Part shown: in pieces, positions 1-7,796 of the stretch
How positions within the stretch are numbered: the first letter of the stretch is position 1
Layout of the letters: each line of letters begins with the position of its first letter
Source: an uncultured Bacteroidales bacterium
Lineage (GTDB): Bacteria; Bacteroidota; Bacteroidia; Bacteroidales; UBA932
Direction: 5' to 3'
DNA length: 12,683 nt
Assembly: GCA_937898205.1 (NCBI GenBank)
Contig: CALEJC010000228.1
Location: forward strand, 1 to 12,683
The notes under the pieces: generated by a model
Seen by the model: the letters and a program-made list of their open reading frames with translations, nothing else
The model's database searches: none
What the model was told of the DNA's origin: nothing
Program-made: the position numbers and the translations under genes

Positions 1-1
1 C

Positions 2-598
2 GCTCCGGGCGTGCTCATCCCGCGTCCCGAGACGGAAGAGCTGGTAGCTGCTTCGCTTCGCAGTCTTCTCTCCCTGCCTCAGCCCACGCGGGTGCTTGAC
101 CTATGCACCGGCTCCGGTTGCATAGCGTGGTCAATTGCCGGCGAGCTCCCGAGCAGTGCGGTTGTGGGTGTCGACATCTCTCCTGCAGCCCTTGCTATTG
201 CGGAAAGTCAGTTTAAAACAGAAAATCCTCCAAAATTTATCTGTGCTGATATACTTAAAACAGACGAGATCCCGAGTTGGGAGAAGTTTGATCTGATCGT
301 GAGCAATCCTCCATACATAATGGAAAAGGAGAAGTCGCAGATGAGGGCCAATGTCCTTGACTATGAGCCTTCTCTTGCGCTTTTTGTGCCCGATGAAAAT
401 CCTTTGCTCTTCTATGAAGCTGTGGCGCGATGGGCGGTTAAGTTGCTGAAGGATAGCGGGGTGGGCCTTGTTGAGATCAACGAGCATCTGGCCGATGAGA
501 CTGCACAGCTGTTTTGCCGTGCAGGATTTGAAGACACGACGGTCATCAAGGATATCTTTTCCAAAAACCGCATCGTGCGCTTTGCGCGGAAGAGATAA
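2..598 (+). CDS. prmC: Peptide chain release factor N5-glutamine methyltransferase PrmC (HemK), N-terminus missing at the left edge
   Basis: PrmC methylates the glutamine of the GGQ motif in class I release factors, using S-adenosylmethionine, in the cytoplasm. The visible part reads in frame from base 2 (Ala-Pro-Gly, then VLIPRPETEEL, the typical PrmC entry to the catalytic domain). About 30 residues later comes the SAM-binding loop LDLCTGSGCIA, and near visible residue 102 the catalytic NPPY motif (bases 305-316), followed by the usual acidic region and the VEIN stretch near the end. About 198 residues are present against roughly 280 in the family. The missing part is the N-terminal helical domain that binds the release factor, so the valine at base 11 is not a real start. 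The gene ends at the TAA at 596-598. Nothing suggests it is broken other than the window edge. Confidence 0.95.
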   Translation, partial: APGVLIPRPETEELVAASLRSLLSLPQPTRVLDLCTGSGCIAWSIAGELPSSAVVGVDISPAALAIAESQFKTENPPKFICADILKTDEIPSWEKFDLIVSNPPYIMEKEKSQMRANVLDYEPSLALFVPDENPLLFYEAVARWAVKLLKDSGVGLVEINEHLADETAQLFCRAGFEDTTVIKDIFSKNRIVRFARKR

Positions 599-618
599 AA
601 AACAGCAATTCTTGTTTT
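599..618 (+). terminator. Weak AT-rich hairpin after prmC, possible terminator
   Basis: Directly after the prmC stop, AAAACA (599-604) can pair with TGTTTT (613-618) around an 8-base loop. The stem is short and has almost no G or C, and no clean T-run follows, so it may not work as a terminator. It is listed because it is the only hairpin between prmC and the next gene. Confidence 0.2.
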
Positions 619-658
619 CTTAATCGTTTATCATAGGGCATAAGTCAAAACAATTTGC

Positions 659-666
659 TCACTTTG
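659..666 (+). promoter_or_regulatory. Possible -7 element for the lipoprotein gene (one mismatch)
   Basis: TCACTTTG matches the Bacteroidota -7 consensus TAnnTTTG except at the second base. It lies 33 bases before the chosen ATG at 700, which would give a leader of roughly 25-30 bases. No TTTG or TTG is seen at the expected -33 distance, so this is a weak call compared with the exact boxes elsewhere in the window. Confidence 0.3.
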
Positions 667-699
667 CAACGAAAACAAGTGAGTCAAAATTCTTATGCT

Positions 700-1860
700 A
701 TGAAACGCTTACCCAACATTTCTTTAATCATTGCACTTGTCTTGAGTGCATGTAACGAGCCCAGGCTGGAGATCGTAACGCCTCCGATTATCCTGGATGA
801 CCCGGAGCTGTCCTTGGAGCTGGACAATGTGGCCAAGCTCATCTCCGAACTCCCTGTCGGTGCAGAACAGTTCCGCGAGGTATTTGATGCCGTCAACTCC
901 TCAACTACCAATGGCTATGACGAGGAATATATGTTTGAAGATCTTCTGACCAATCCGGGCGCAGGAGTCGGAGACAAACAGACAAAAGCTGTAGGCACAT
1001 ATTCAAGGCCTCTCAAAGAATTATTGAAGGAGAGACTCCTAAAGACCACAAAGAGCGGATCTGCTCAAGAAGTGGAAGACTACCTCAATAAACTTCTGGC
1101 ATCGGATATCCAGATATACTGGCCGTATTCCGAACTTTGGGACGGAAAGACCCCGCCTATAGTCACCTTTGATCCGGGAGACGGGGCAAGCTCCAGCTAT
1201 GGATATGAGTTTGTCTATAGTTCTGACGGAGTGAGTGTTACAGACTCAATCCTGGTTGATGAAAGTCTAGCTCAGAAGCGTCCGGTGTGGGTTATCAATA
1301 GAAATGATGACTCTATGTATACACCATTGAAGAGTTTGACGGACTCGCCGCAATATCAGCAGTATCTTGCTCGAGCAGAAGCCTCAGACAATCGTCGTCT
1401 GACCCTGACTACTTTCACGATGATGCAGCACTATGATTCCTGGTTTGGTGGAGCGTCGGAGTTCTTTGTGAAGTGTGCAGCCGTGGATGATTTCCACGCT
1501 GAGACAGAAGAAGAGATGAGGCAATACTCTCCTCAAGTCACAGATTTTATGATTGTCGTGCAAAGAAACCAGCTCAAAAAGACAATCCCTCTTAAAGCGC
1601 TGATATTGACCAACTATACAGAGCAGATGGAAAGCATCGCTCTGGTAATCACCGAGGATGATGGTGGAGAAGTCACATCGTGGAAGTGCTCTGGCACGGT
1701 CAAGATCAAGTCTAAATCCTACGGTTTTGATGTGGAGATCCCATATCGGGATAGAGATGATATCGTGTGGCGAGGACAACTCCACCAGAAGTTCTTTACC
1801 GACGGGCCATATAGTCTGTCCCGTTTTGGAGGAGTGATGCTGGGATTTAGTCTGAACTAA
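700..1860 (+). CDS. Putative lipoprotein of unknown function
   Basis: I do not recognise this 386-residue protein. The start is placed at ATG 700 rather than the in-frame TTG at 655, because from 700 it begins with a textbook lipoprotein signal: MKR, a hydrophobic run, then the lipobox LSAC with the lipidated Cys at residue 18. The protein should be exported and anchored in the outer membrane or the periplasmic face of the inner membrane. The mature part starts with an acidic, helix-prone region (about 20-140). A Tyr/Trp-rich segment beginning YWPYSELWDG follows near 150, then a mostly beta-predicted half with only two more cysteines. No catalytic motif stands out. It lies alone between prmC and a converging operon; its last 14 bases overlap the 3' end of the opposite gene. 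It may have a structural or binding role in the envelope, but that is a guess from the signal alone. Confidence 0.8.
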   Translation: MKRLPNISLIIALVLSACNEPRLEIVTPPIILDDPELSLELDNVAKLISELPVGAEQFREVFDAVNSSTTNGYDEEYMFEDLLTNPGAGVGDKQTKAVGTYSRPLKELLKERLLKTTKSGSAQEVEDYLNKLLASDIQIYWPYSELWDGKTPPIVTFDPGDGASSSYGYEFVYSSDGVSVTDSILVDESLAQKRPVWVINRNDDSMYTPLKSLTDSPQYQQYLARAEASDNRRLTLTTFTMMQHYDSWFGGASEFFVKCAAVDDFHAETEEEMRQYSPQVTDFMIVVQRNQLKKTIPLKALILTNYTEQMESIALVITEDDGGEVTSWKCSGTVKIKSKSYGFDVEIPYRDRDDIVWRGQLHQKFFTDGPYSLSRFGGVMLGFSLN

Positions 1861-3616
1861 GAGTCATTTCACATGCCGCGCAGTCAAAGGACAGTTTGAA
1901 CCTCCTTCCATTGTTTTCCAGATATAATGGATGGTTGCTGCCTTGGCTGCTCTGGCGAGGACAAAGTCCGAGTTCATGACGCACGCAGTATTTGCTGCGC
2001 ATCAACTCATCAAATCTGTAGTTTCTGGATTCTGATGGGATCTGAGTCTCTGTGGCAGGACGCCTGCCTTGTGTCAGAGGTATCCTGATACACTCCTGAC
2101 TATCAAAGGCTTCTGCGATCTCGCGGCGCATTGCATTGATGCTTGCAGACTTAAGGAGAGGCAGATTTTCAAGGTCTCCGCCGATCTCCTCGACGCAAAA
2201 CTCATATATGCTGCTTCGCTTGGACATCTGCTCGCGCAGCATTGAGATCATTCTTTGACAATTATTGGCCTTTGGCGCTTCAATCGACCACTCTTTATTG
2301 ATACATCTGCCGTCACAGCTGTAGGATTCTGCCTGTAACGTATACAGGTTTGAATCCGAAGAGTTTCTCATAGTATTCAGGTTAATATTTATACGCAAGG
2401 TTCTGTCGCAGTTGCTGCTGTTGAGGGTTTTTTCAAACTCGCTGGAGATGTTGCGGTAGAGAGTGGTTTTTTCTTTCAGAGAGGTGATGTCTTTAGACAA
2501 CACACTGTCGCCACGGCACACATCGGCCCTAAATCCGGTCACACCATCGCGTGTGCTGAAGCAGAGGCCGTCTCCGTTTCTGAGAGTGATCCCGGGCTTG
2601 GTCTTGAGCCGGACTTCCATTGTGCCGTCTGCTTTGTTGCGACTGATGCTCCGGACTACTCCGATCTCCTCACCCATCGACTTGGGCGCATCCATAGATG
2701 ACCACCGGCCCTTCTTCCCGTCAAGGAAGAGTTCGGTGTATCCGCGGTTAAAAGTCTTGTTGACGTCAGGGACAAAAGACGCCTTGACCGTGCCGAAGGA
2801 TGCTCTTCTGTATCTATCGGGATATTTTGCGACTAAGTCGTTGAGTATCATATCATAGGCTCTGGTCACGTTCTGCACATAGGAAGCGTTTTTGAGTCTT
2901 CCTTCAATCTTGAACGAGCACACGCCGGCTTCTGCGAGGTCTTCAATTCTTCGGCTTAGGTTATAGTCTTTCAATGACAGAAGAGCTTTATTGTGGACAA
3001 GAGTCTTACCTTGCTCGTCTTTCAGATCATAGAGGGATCTGCAGGCCTGCATGCACTCTCCCTTGTCTGCGCTTCTACCATCGATAAACTCCGAGAGGCG
3101 GCAGTCGCCGCTATAGCACACACATAGCGCACCATGTACAAAAAACTCGATCTCACTATCTGTGCTTCGGGCTATTTCCCTTATCTGCTTCAGGGACAGC
3201 TCCCTCTCAAGGATAAGTCTGGCACATCCCAGGCGAGAGTACTCTGCGGCTCTTGCTGCATCCCTGATGGCACACTGAGTGGATGCGTGCAAAGGGATGG
3301 TGATATCTTTCCAGAAACAGATGCGGGGGTCTCTGATGATTAGAGCATCAGCCCCGGCCTTTTGGGCTTGAAGCATCTGCCTGTGAGCGTCTTCCAGCTC
3401 TTCGTCCTGAATGATTGTGTTGAATGTCACAAAGACTCTGGCCCCATAGCGGTGAGCATATCGGCAGAGTGCTTCTATATCTTCAAAGCTATTACCTGCG
3501 GCCTTGCGGGCTCCAAACTGCGGCCCTGCGATATATACGGCATCGGCACCGCAGTTGATGGCCGCGATGCCGATTTCTAAATTTCTAGCCGGAGATAATA
3601 ACTCTAGGGTCTGCAT
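1847..3616 (-). CDS. U32 family protein (collagenase-like fold; RlhA/TrhP-type RNA hydroxylation family)
   Basis: U32 proteins were first called peptidases. The characterised bacterial ones hydroxylate RNA (TrhP at tRNA uridine 34, RlhA at a 23S rRNA cytidine) or act in O2-independent ubiquinone synthesis (UbiU/UbiV). This 589-residue protein has the family opening (ELLSPARN, GADAVYIAG), then STQ near 112-114, the signature FVHGALCVCYSGDC (159-172) and GECMQAC (186-192), and SFKIEGR at 234-240. Cys165, Cys172 and Cys188, with Cys192 or Cys233, are candidate Fe-S ligands. A long middle part resembles the DUF3656 region. The C-terminus has a second set, Cys544, Cys552, Cys579 and Cys582, in YCVRHELGLC and FDCAAC. 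Length and C-terminus are closest to RlhA-like members, but I cannot fix the substrate. Its ATG overlaps the stop of the upstream TPR gene (TAATG), so the two are probably translated from one message. Confidence 0.9.
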   Translation of the reverse strand: MQTLELLSPARNLEIGIAAINCGADAVYIAGPQFGARKAAGNSFEDIEALCRYAHRYGARVFVTFNTIIQDEELEDAHRQMLQAQKAGADALIIRDPRICFWKDITIPLHASTQCAIRDAARAAEYSRLGCARLILERELSLKQIREIARSTDSEIEFFVHGALCVCYSGDCRLSEFIDGRSADKGECMQACRSLYDLKDEQGKTLVHNKALLSLKDYNLSRRIEDLAEAGVCSFKIEGRLKNASYVQNVTRAYDMILNDLVAKYPDRYRRASFGTVKASFVPDVNKTFNRGYTELFLDGKKGRWSSMDAPKSMGEEIGVVRSISRNKADGTMEVRLKTKPGITLRNGDGLCFSTRDGVTGFRADVCRGDSVLSKDITSLKEKTTLYRNISSEFEKTLNSSNCDRTLRININLNTMRNSSDSNLYTLQAESYSCDGRCINKEWSIEAPKANNCQRMISMLREQMSKRSSIYEFCVEEIGGDLENLPLLKSASINAMRREIAEAFDSQECIRIPLTQGRRPATETQIPSESRNYRFDELMRSKYCVRHELGLCPRQSSQGSNHPLYLENNGRRFKLSFDCAACEMTLSSD

Positions 3617-4542
3617 TAAAGAGTCTCAAGCATTTTCTTTGCAGCTGCGCCGTAGTTAGGGTCGGTAACAGCCTTCTGGTAGTACTCCTTAGCCTTGGCG
3701 TTGTTCTTAGACTGCTGGTAAAGAACAGCGATTGTGTAGGCAACCTGAGTTGCGTTCTTAGCCTTTGGAGAGATCTCGAGATACTTCTCAAAATACTTGA
3801 TGGCGTCGGCGTTCTTGCCTGAAGCCTGTGAAGCCTGAGCAGCAATCTGGTATGCAGTTGCGTTCTGAGTCATCTCTGCGCAAGCCAATGCCTCTGTGAT
3901 GGCGTCTGCATATTTCTTTGCCTTGAGAGCGGCAGCAGCAGCCTTAAGGTGAATGTTGCCGAGCTGCTTGTTGGCAGTTGCAGCCTGACCGTTGGCAGCA
4001 GCCTGAGCAAATGCAGCCTTTGCGCCTTCGAGATCACCTGCTCCGTTGAGAGCGAGACCGAGGCGAAGAGCAGCTACACCATTTGTTGCGTCTGCGTCTA
4101 CAACCTGCTTGTAGATAGCGGCAGCCTCAGCATATTTCTTTGCGTTGAGGAGTGTGCCGGCAGACTGCATGAGAACCTGAGGGATGAGTTCCTTGGCCTC
4201 TGTAGCAACCTCTGCGTTGGCATACTTGTCAGCAACTTCGATAGCCTTGTTTAACTGAGCGATTGCACCATCGTAGTTTGACTCACCCACGAGGTCCTTG
4301 GCGATTGCAAGGTAAAGAGAAGGGATGATGCCTTTGCACTGCTCTGCAATCTCTGCGCCTTCCTCACCAAGAGCTGTTGCAAGACCGTAAACCTGCTCAA
4401 AAGTTGAGAGAGCGCTGGTCTTGTTGACAGCGATAGATGAAGCTGCAGTGTTATACATTTCTGTAATAGACTGAAGGTCCTGAGCGTTTGCTACGCCGAA
4501 ACCAAGGGAGAGTGAAGCGATAATAGCAATGATTCTTTTCAT
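3616..4542 (-). CDS. Secreted alanine-rich tetratricopeptide repeat protein
   Basis: This 308-residue protein starts with a Sec signal peptide (MKRIIAIIASLSLGFG, cleavage likely after VANA at residue 20), so it should be periplasmic or outer-membrane associated. The rest is helical and alanine-rich (about 24% Ala). It contains TPR-like units, the clearest near 128-160 (LLNAKKYAEAAAIYKQVV), 162-190, 203-225 and 234-262 (ADAIKYFEKYLEISP), with a final unit near 268-295. TPR arrays hold protein partners; no enzyme motif is seen. It is the first gene of a two-gene unit with the U32 protein and has its own promoter box facing away from the M16 gene. The partner and role are unknown. Repeated use of a few alanine codons suggests it may be well expressed, which is an inference only. 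Confidence 0.85.
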   Translation of the reverse strand: MKRIIAIIASLSLGFGVANAQDLQSITEMYNTAASSIAVNKTSALSTFEQVYGLATALGEEGAEIAEQCKGIIPSLYLAIAKDLVGESNYDGAIAQLNKAIEVADKYANAEVATEAKELIPQVLMQSAGTLLNAKKYAEAAAIYKQVVDADATNGVAALRLGLALNGAGDLEGAKAAFAQAAANGQAATANKQLGNIHLKAAAAALKAKKYADAITEALACAEMTQNATAYQIAAQASQASGKNADAIKYFEKYLEISPKAKNATQVAYTIAVLYQQSKNNAKAKEYYQKAVTDPNYGAAAKKMLETL

Positions 4543-4579
4543 AATATGGTATTATAATTGTTATATTATCAGCAAAGTG

Positions 4580-4587
4580 CAAAAGTA
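4580..4587 (-). promoter_or_regulatory. -7 promoter element for the TPR/U32 operon
   Basis: Read on the minus strand this is TACTTTTG, an exact match to the Bacteroidota TAnnTTTG element. It lies 37 bases before the TPR start codon, giving a leader of about 30 bases. No good TTTG is seen at the usual -33 position. It forms an inverted repeat with the plus-strand box at 4602-4609. Confidence 0.6.
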
Positions 4588-4601
4588 GTAAAAAATGTTT
4601 T

Positions 4602-4609
4602 TACTTTTG
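4602..4609 (+). promoter_or_regulatory. -7 promoter element for the M16/DUF3109 operon
   Basis: TACTTTTG is an exact match to TAnnTTTG, 18 bases before the ATG at 4628, giving a leader of only about 12-14 bases. The -33 region is poor. It is identical to the divergent box on the other strand, and the two lie 14 bases apart. Confidence 0.6.
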
Positions 4610-4627
4610 TAGCTCAAACAAGATTTT

Positions 4628-7210
4628 ATGCCAAAAAGAGGACTTCAATTATTATGCCTGCTTCTTTTCTTGCTCCCTAATAAGATGCAAGGACAGTCTC
4701 TTCCGTCGCTTCAGGTGGCAAAAGAGATTTCAAAAGGCAGTCTGACTTGTGGCCTGGATTACTATCTTGTCACCAATTCAAGCCAGAAAGGGTTTGCAGA
4801 CTTTGCGCTGATCAGACGTGAGCACTGCGACGATGAAGCGGAACGCTCTATCCTTGACTCCCTGCCTTTGTGGGGCGAGCGCAAACCATATAAATTCTTC
4901 TCGGAAGGCGGTGTGGCATATGGAGAGTCAGGTTTTATCGAGCATCTTCCTTCTGCCACAGTATATCGTTTCCAGAATGTGCCTGTATACAACAAGGCAA
5001 AGACGGACTCTACCTTATACCTCATGTTAAACATGGCAAGAGAGTCAGATGTCCCTCAGGCGCTCGTGGTGAGCGGCGATATCAACTCTTCTTCTTATAA
5101 GGAAAAGCTAGAGCTCTTGTCTATGATAGTTCCTCCTCTGCAGAGACCTCAGGTAGACACCTCATATCAGTGGACGCCTAGGGATTCGATGTCTCTGAGA
5201 GTCCTGTACAATCAGACCAGTGATGTGGCTGCGATCAACGCGATCTTCTCAAGCGCAAGGCTGCCCCACGAGTACATGAACACCTACCAGCCTCTGGTGT
5301 CCAAGACCTATGCCTATATTCTCGGACAGATAGTAAATGACAGAATATCAGAGATATTTGATAGCAACTCCGTGCCTCTCGCAGACTTCAACTATAGATA
5401 TCAGGACAGCTCGATGAGTGCCGAGGATGAGAGGTTTTCATTTACCCTCTACACCTCTTCAAAGCACATCGGTGAAGCAACAAAGCTGTTTGCCTCAACT
5501 CTTGCCTCTCTTGACAATGGCGGAGCGACCCTGGAAGAGTTTGAGAGAGCAAAACACAAGATGTTTACCGAAGCCGAGATGGGCACGCTGTCAAAGATGA
5601 CAACCAACAAGGACTATGTGGACAAATGTGTCTCTTCCTATCTATATGGGTCAAATCTGGCTTCAGATGACACAATCAACAAGTTCTTTGCAAGCACAGC
5701 CCTTTCCAGACAGGAAGAACTCCCTTTGTTCAATAGTTTTGTGAGTGCTCTTCTCGACCCGTCTCACAACCTGACTCTGCGCTATGATGTGCCCGAGTCA
5801 AGTGTGGATGAGGCTGAAGTCAAGACCATGTTTAGCAGCGCATGGGCTCAGGGAGACGAATTCTTTACTGACTACAAGCCAAGCTATCGTGATTCCCTGA
5901 GCTTTGCATTTCCGGAGGTGAAGATGCGTCTCAGGAGCGAGACCAAGGAGCCGGTTTCCGGCGGAGAATTGTGGACTTTCTCCAACGGTGTCAGGGTTGT
6001 CTATAAAAAGCTCAACACGCCGGGCGAATTCTACTATTCGCTGATGTTGCGTTCGGGCGTTTCGGATGTCGAGGGTCTCAAGCCCGGCGAAGCTTCCTTT
6101 GTGGGGGATATGCTTGAGATCAGCAATGTGGCGAGCCTGAGCGGAGAAGATTTCAGGAAAGCCCTTCTGTCTCACGGCATCACGATGAACCAGCAGGTCA
6201 CCGTATCAGACCTTCGCATCAGCGGCAAAGCCCCCAAGGAAAACTTCAATCTTTTGATGAATGCGCTGCTGTCGCTGTCCTACCACCGCACGCCAAATGC
6301 TGAAGCCTTTGCAAAATACAAGCAGGAGGAGTCGTTGAGGATAGACATGGATCTGCTGTCGCCGACCAATGTCAACTCGTTGATGGATAGTGTGATGCAT
6401 CCTGATTACCTATACTCCGAGCGCAAAAACTTTGCAGCTCTGCAAGATGACCTTCCACAAAGAGCCGAAGCCTATTTCCAGAAGGCCTTCTCAAAGGTCA
6501 ATGATGGTTTGATCGTCTTGGTGGGAGATCTTGAAGAAGACGAGCTGAAGAAGCAGCTGCTGCCGCTGGTAGGCAACTTCCAGGTGCAGAAGAAATATGC
6601 CCAGAGGCCGCACATCACCACCCGTTATGCAAGCGGAGCAGTGACCTTTATAAAAGAGGCTCGTCCGGGTCTGGTAGGTGGAGCGGAGCTTGGTGTCAGC
6701 TTTGCGTTGTCTACTCCGATAACCTTCAATCTCCAGTCGTTCCTGGCATTCCAGATAGCCGTCAGAGTGATTGATAAAGAGCTCACTGCAGTATTGGCTG
6801 ACCACGGAGCATATATGCAGACAGACAATAGGGTGGACTTGTTTCCAAACGAGAGGGCGACAGCCTACTTCAACTGTCATCTGTGCAAGTCGGACGGCCT
6901 GCCTCAAGGCGTCGTCGTGTCTGATCCTTTGACACTTCTGTCTGCGGTGCGCTATGTGAAGTCCAAACTTCCGGAGATTGTAGTATCAAAAGAAGATCTG
7001 GCAGCCTATAAAAACGAGATTAAAGGTGTCCAGACTTTCAGACAAAACACTCCGGACAGGCTCATCGACGATGTTTTGGTGCGTTATAGTGAAGGAAAGG
7101 ACCTGACCACAGGGTTTGACAGCGCGCTCAATGCGGTCAGTGCAGAGTCTGTGTCGCAGATGCTCAAGCAGCTTTGCTCAGGCACAGAAGTAGAATACGT
7201 TATATTGTAA
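4628..7210 (+). CDS. Secreted M16 (insulinase-like) peptidase homologue without the zinc-binding motif
   Basis: This 860-residue protein has an N-terminal signal peptide (hydrophobic 6-16, cleavage probably near 22-23, MQGQS), so it acts in the periplasm or envelope. Its architecture is that of a fused four-domain M16 protein. The first half opens with SLTCGLDYYLVTN (38-50) and reaches PQALVVSGDIN (143-153). The second half opens with LWTFSNGVRVVYK (448-460) and has the characteristic DGLIVLVGDLEEDEL near 626-640. Active M16 enzymes carry HxxEH shortly after the first strand pair; I find no HxxEH anywhere. The matching places are occupied by unrelated sequence (about 64-80, and PGEASFVGDML at 487-497). 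It is therefore probably a non-catalytic homologue that binds or chaperones peptides, or pairs with an active partner encoded elsewhere. The DUF3109 gene follows after 4 bases, so the two are likely co-transcribed. Confidence 0.85.
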   Translation: MPKRGLQLLCLLLFLLPNKMQGQSLPSLQVAKEISKGSLTCGLDYYLVTNSSQKGFADFALIRREHCDDEAERSILDSLPLWGERKPYKFFSEGGVAYGESGFIEHLPSATVYRFQNVPVYNKAKTDSTLYLMLNMARESDVPQALVVSGDINSSSYKEKLELLSMIVPPLQRPQVDTSYQWTPRDSMSLRVLYNQTSDVAAINAIFSSARLPHEYMNTYQPLVSKTYAYILGQIVNDRISEIFDSNSVPLADFNYRYQDSSMSAEDERFSFTLYTSSKHIGEATKLFASTLASLDNGGATLEEFERAKHKMFTEAEMGTLSKMTTNKDYVDKCVSSYLYGSNLASDDTINKFFASTALSRQEELPLFNSFVSALLDPSHNLTLRYDVPESSVDEAEVKTMFSSAWAQGDEFFTDYKPSYRDSLSFAFPEVKMRLRSETKEPVSGGELWTFSNGVRVVYKKLNTPGEFYYSLMLRSGVSDVEGLKPGEASFVGDMLEISNVASLSGEDFRKALLSHGITMNQQVTVSDLRISGKAPKENFNLLMNALLSLSYHRTPNAEAFAKYKQEESLRIDMDLLSPTNVNSLMDSVMHPDYLYSERKNFAALQDDLPQRAEAYFQKAFSKVNDGLIVLVGDLEEDELKKQLLPLVGNFQVQKKYAQRPHITTRYASGAVTFIKEARPGLVGGAELGVSFALSTPITFNLQSFLAFQIAVRVIDKELTAVLADHGAYMQTDNRVDLFPNERATAYFNCHLCKSDGLPQGVVVSDPLTLLSAVRYVKSKLPEIVVSKEDLAAYKNEIKGVQTFRQNTPDRLIDDVLVRYSEGKDLTTGFDSALNAVSAESVSQMLKQLCSGTEVEYVIL

Positions 7211-7214
7211 ATCA

Positions 7215-7796
7215 ATGAGAAAACAATTTGGTGCTATTATAGAAATCGGTGATATCCTTGTTTCAGAGGATGTGGTGATGGAGTTTTTTGCCTGTGACTA
7301 CGAGACTTGTCGCGGTGTCTGTTGTATCGAAGGCGACAGTGGAGCTCCCATGGAAGAAAGTGAGACCGAGACTATAGAAAGAGACTATCCGGCGTTTTGT
7401 GCGGAGATGACCCAGAAAGGCCGTGATGCTGTGGACGCCAAAGGTTTTTTTGAAATCGACAGAGACGGAGATATAGTCACTCCTCTTGTGGAAGGCAGCT
7501 GCGAATGTGCTTTTTGTCATTTCGGCCCTTCCGGTGAAGCGCTCTGTGCAATAGAGAAATGTGGTCTCCGCAAGCCTGTTTCCTGCTCGCTCTATCCCAT
7601 CCGCGTGACCAGATTTAAAAACGGAGGCATGGCTCTCAACCTCCACCGTTGGGACATCTGCAAATGTGCGTTTGACAAGGGTAAAAAAGAAAATGTCCGT
7701 GTATACGAGTTTCTTAAAAAACCGCTCACGGACAATTTCGGATCAGATTTCTATGAGGCTTTGGACGCTGCCGCTAAACATCTTCTTGCTGATTAG
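7215..7796 (+). CDS. DUF3109 family cysteine-rich protein, putative metal binder
   Basis: This 193-residue cytoplasmic protein has no signal peptide. It carries 13 cysteines in a pattern I recognise as DUF3109, related to the YkgJ/UPF0153 group of putative zinc- or iron-chelating proteins. The first cluster is Cys27, Cys32, Cys36 and Cys37 (CxxxxCxxxCC), followed by GDSGAP. Cys62 is next, then Cys96, Cys98 and Cys101 (CECAFC), Cys111, Cys116, Cys124 in PVSCSLYPIR, and Cys149 and Cys151 (CKC). The family occurs widely in Bacteroidota, and I know of no established biochemical role. It starts 4 bases after the M16 stop with no recognisable ribosome binding site. Its 3' end overlaps the converging membrane-protein gene by 23 bases. 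Cys-rich clustering suggests bound metal or an Fe-S cluster; this is inference. Confidence 0.85.
   Translation: MRKQFGAIIEIGDILVSEDVVMEFFACDYETCRGVCCIEGDSGAPMEESETETIERDYPAFCAEMTQKGRDAVDAKGFFEIDRDGDIVTPLVEGSCECAFCHFGPSGEALCAIEKCGLRKPVSCSLYPIRVTRFKNGGMALNLHRWDICKCAFDKGKKENVRVYEFLKKPLTDNFGSDFYEALDAAAKHLLAD

Noticed and set aside
655..699. TTG start extending the lipoprotein by 15 residues
   Set aside because: The extension would put a polar stretch in front of a textbook lipoprotein signal, whose proper start is the ATG at 700.
3585..3845. 86-codon minus-strand frame in the TPR gene, rich in Arg, Leu and Thr
   Set aside because: It is an out-of-frame shadow of the alanine-rich TPR gene; repeated codons keep the other frame open.
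4808..4828. IRREH in the M16 protein (residues 62-66) as a zinc motif
   Set aside because: It has Ile where the first His of HxxEH must be, and no compensating His nearby. The second-half position has no similar residues either.
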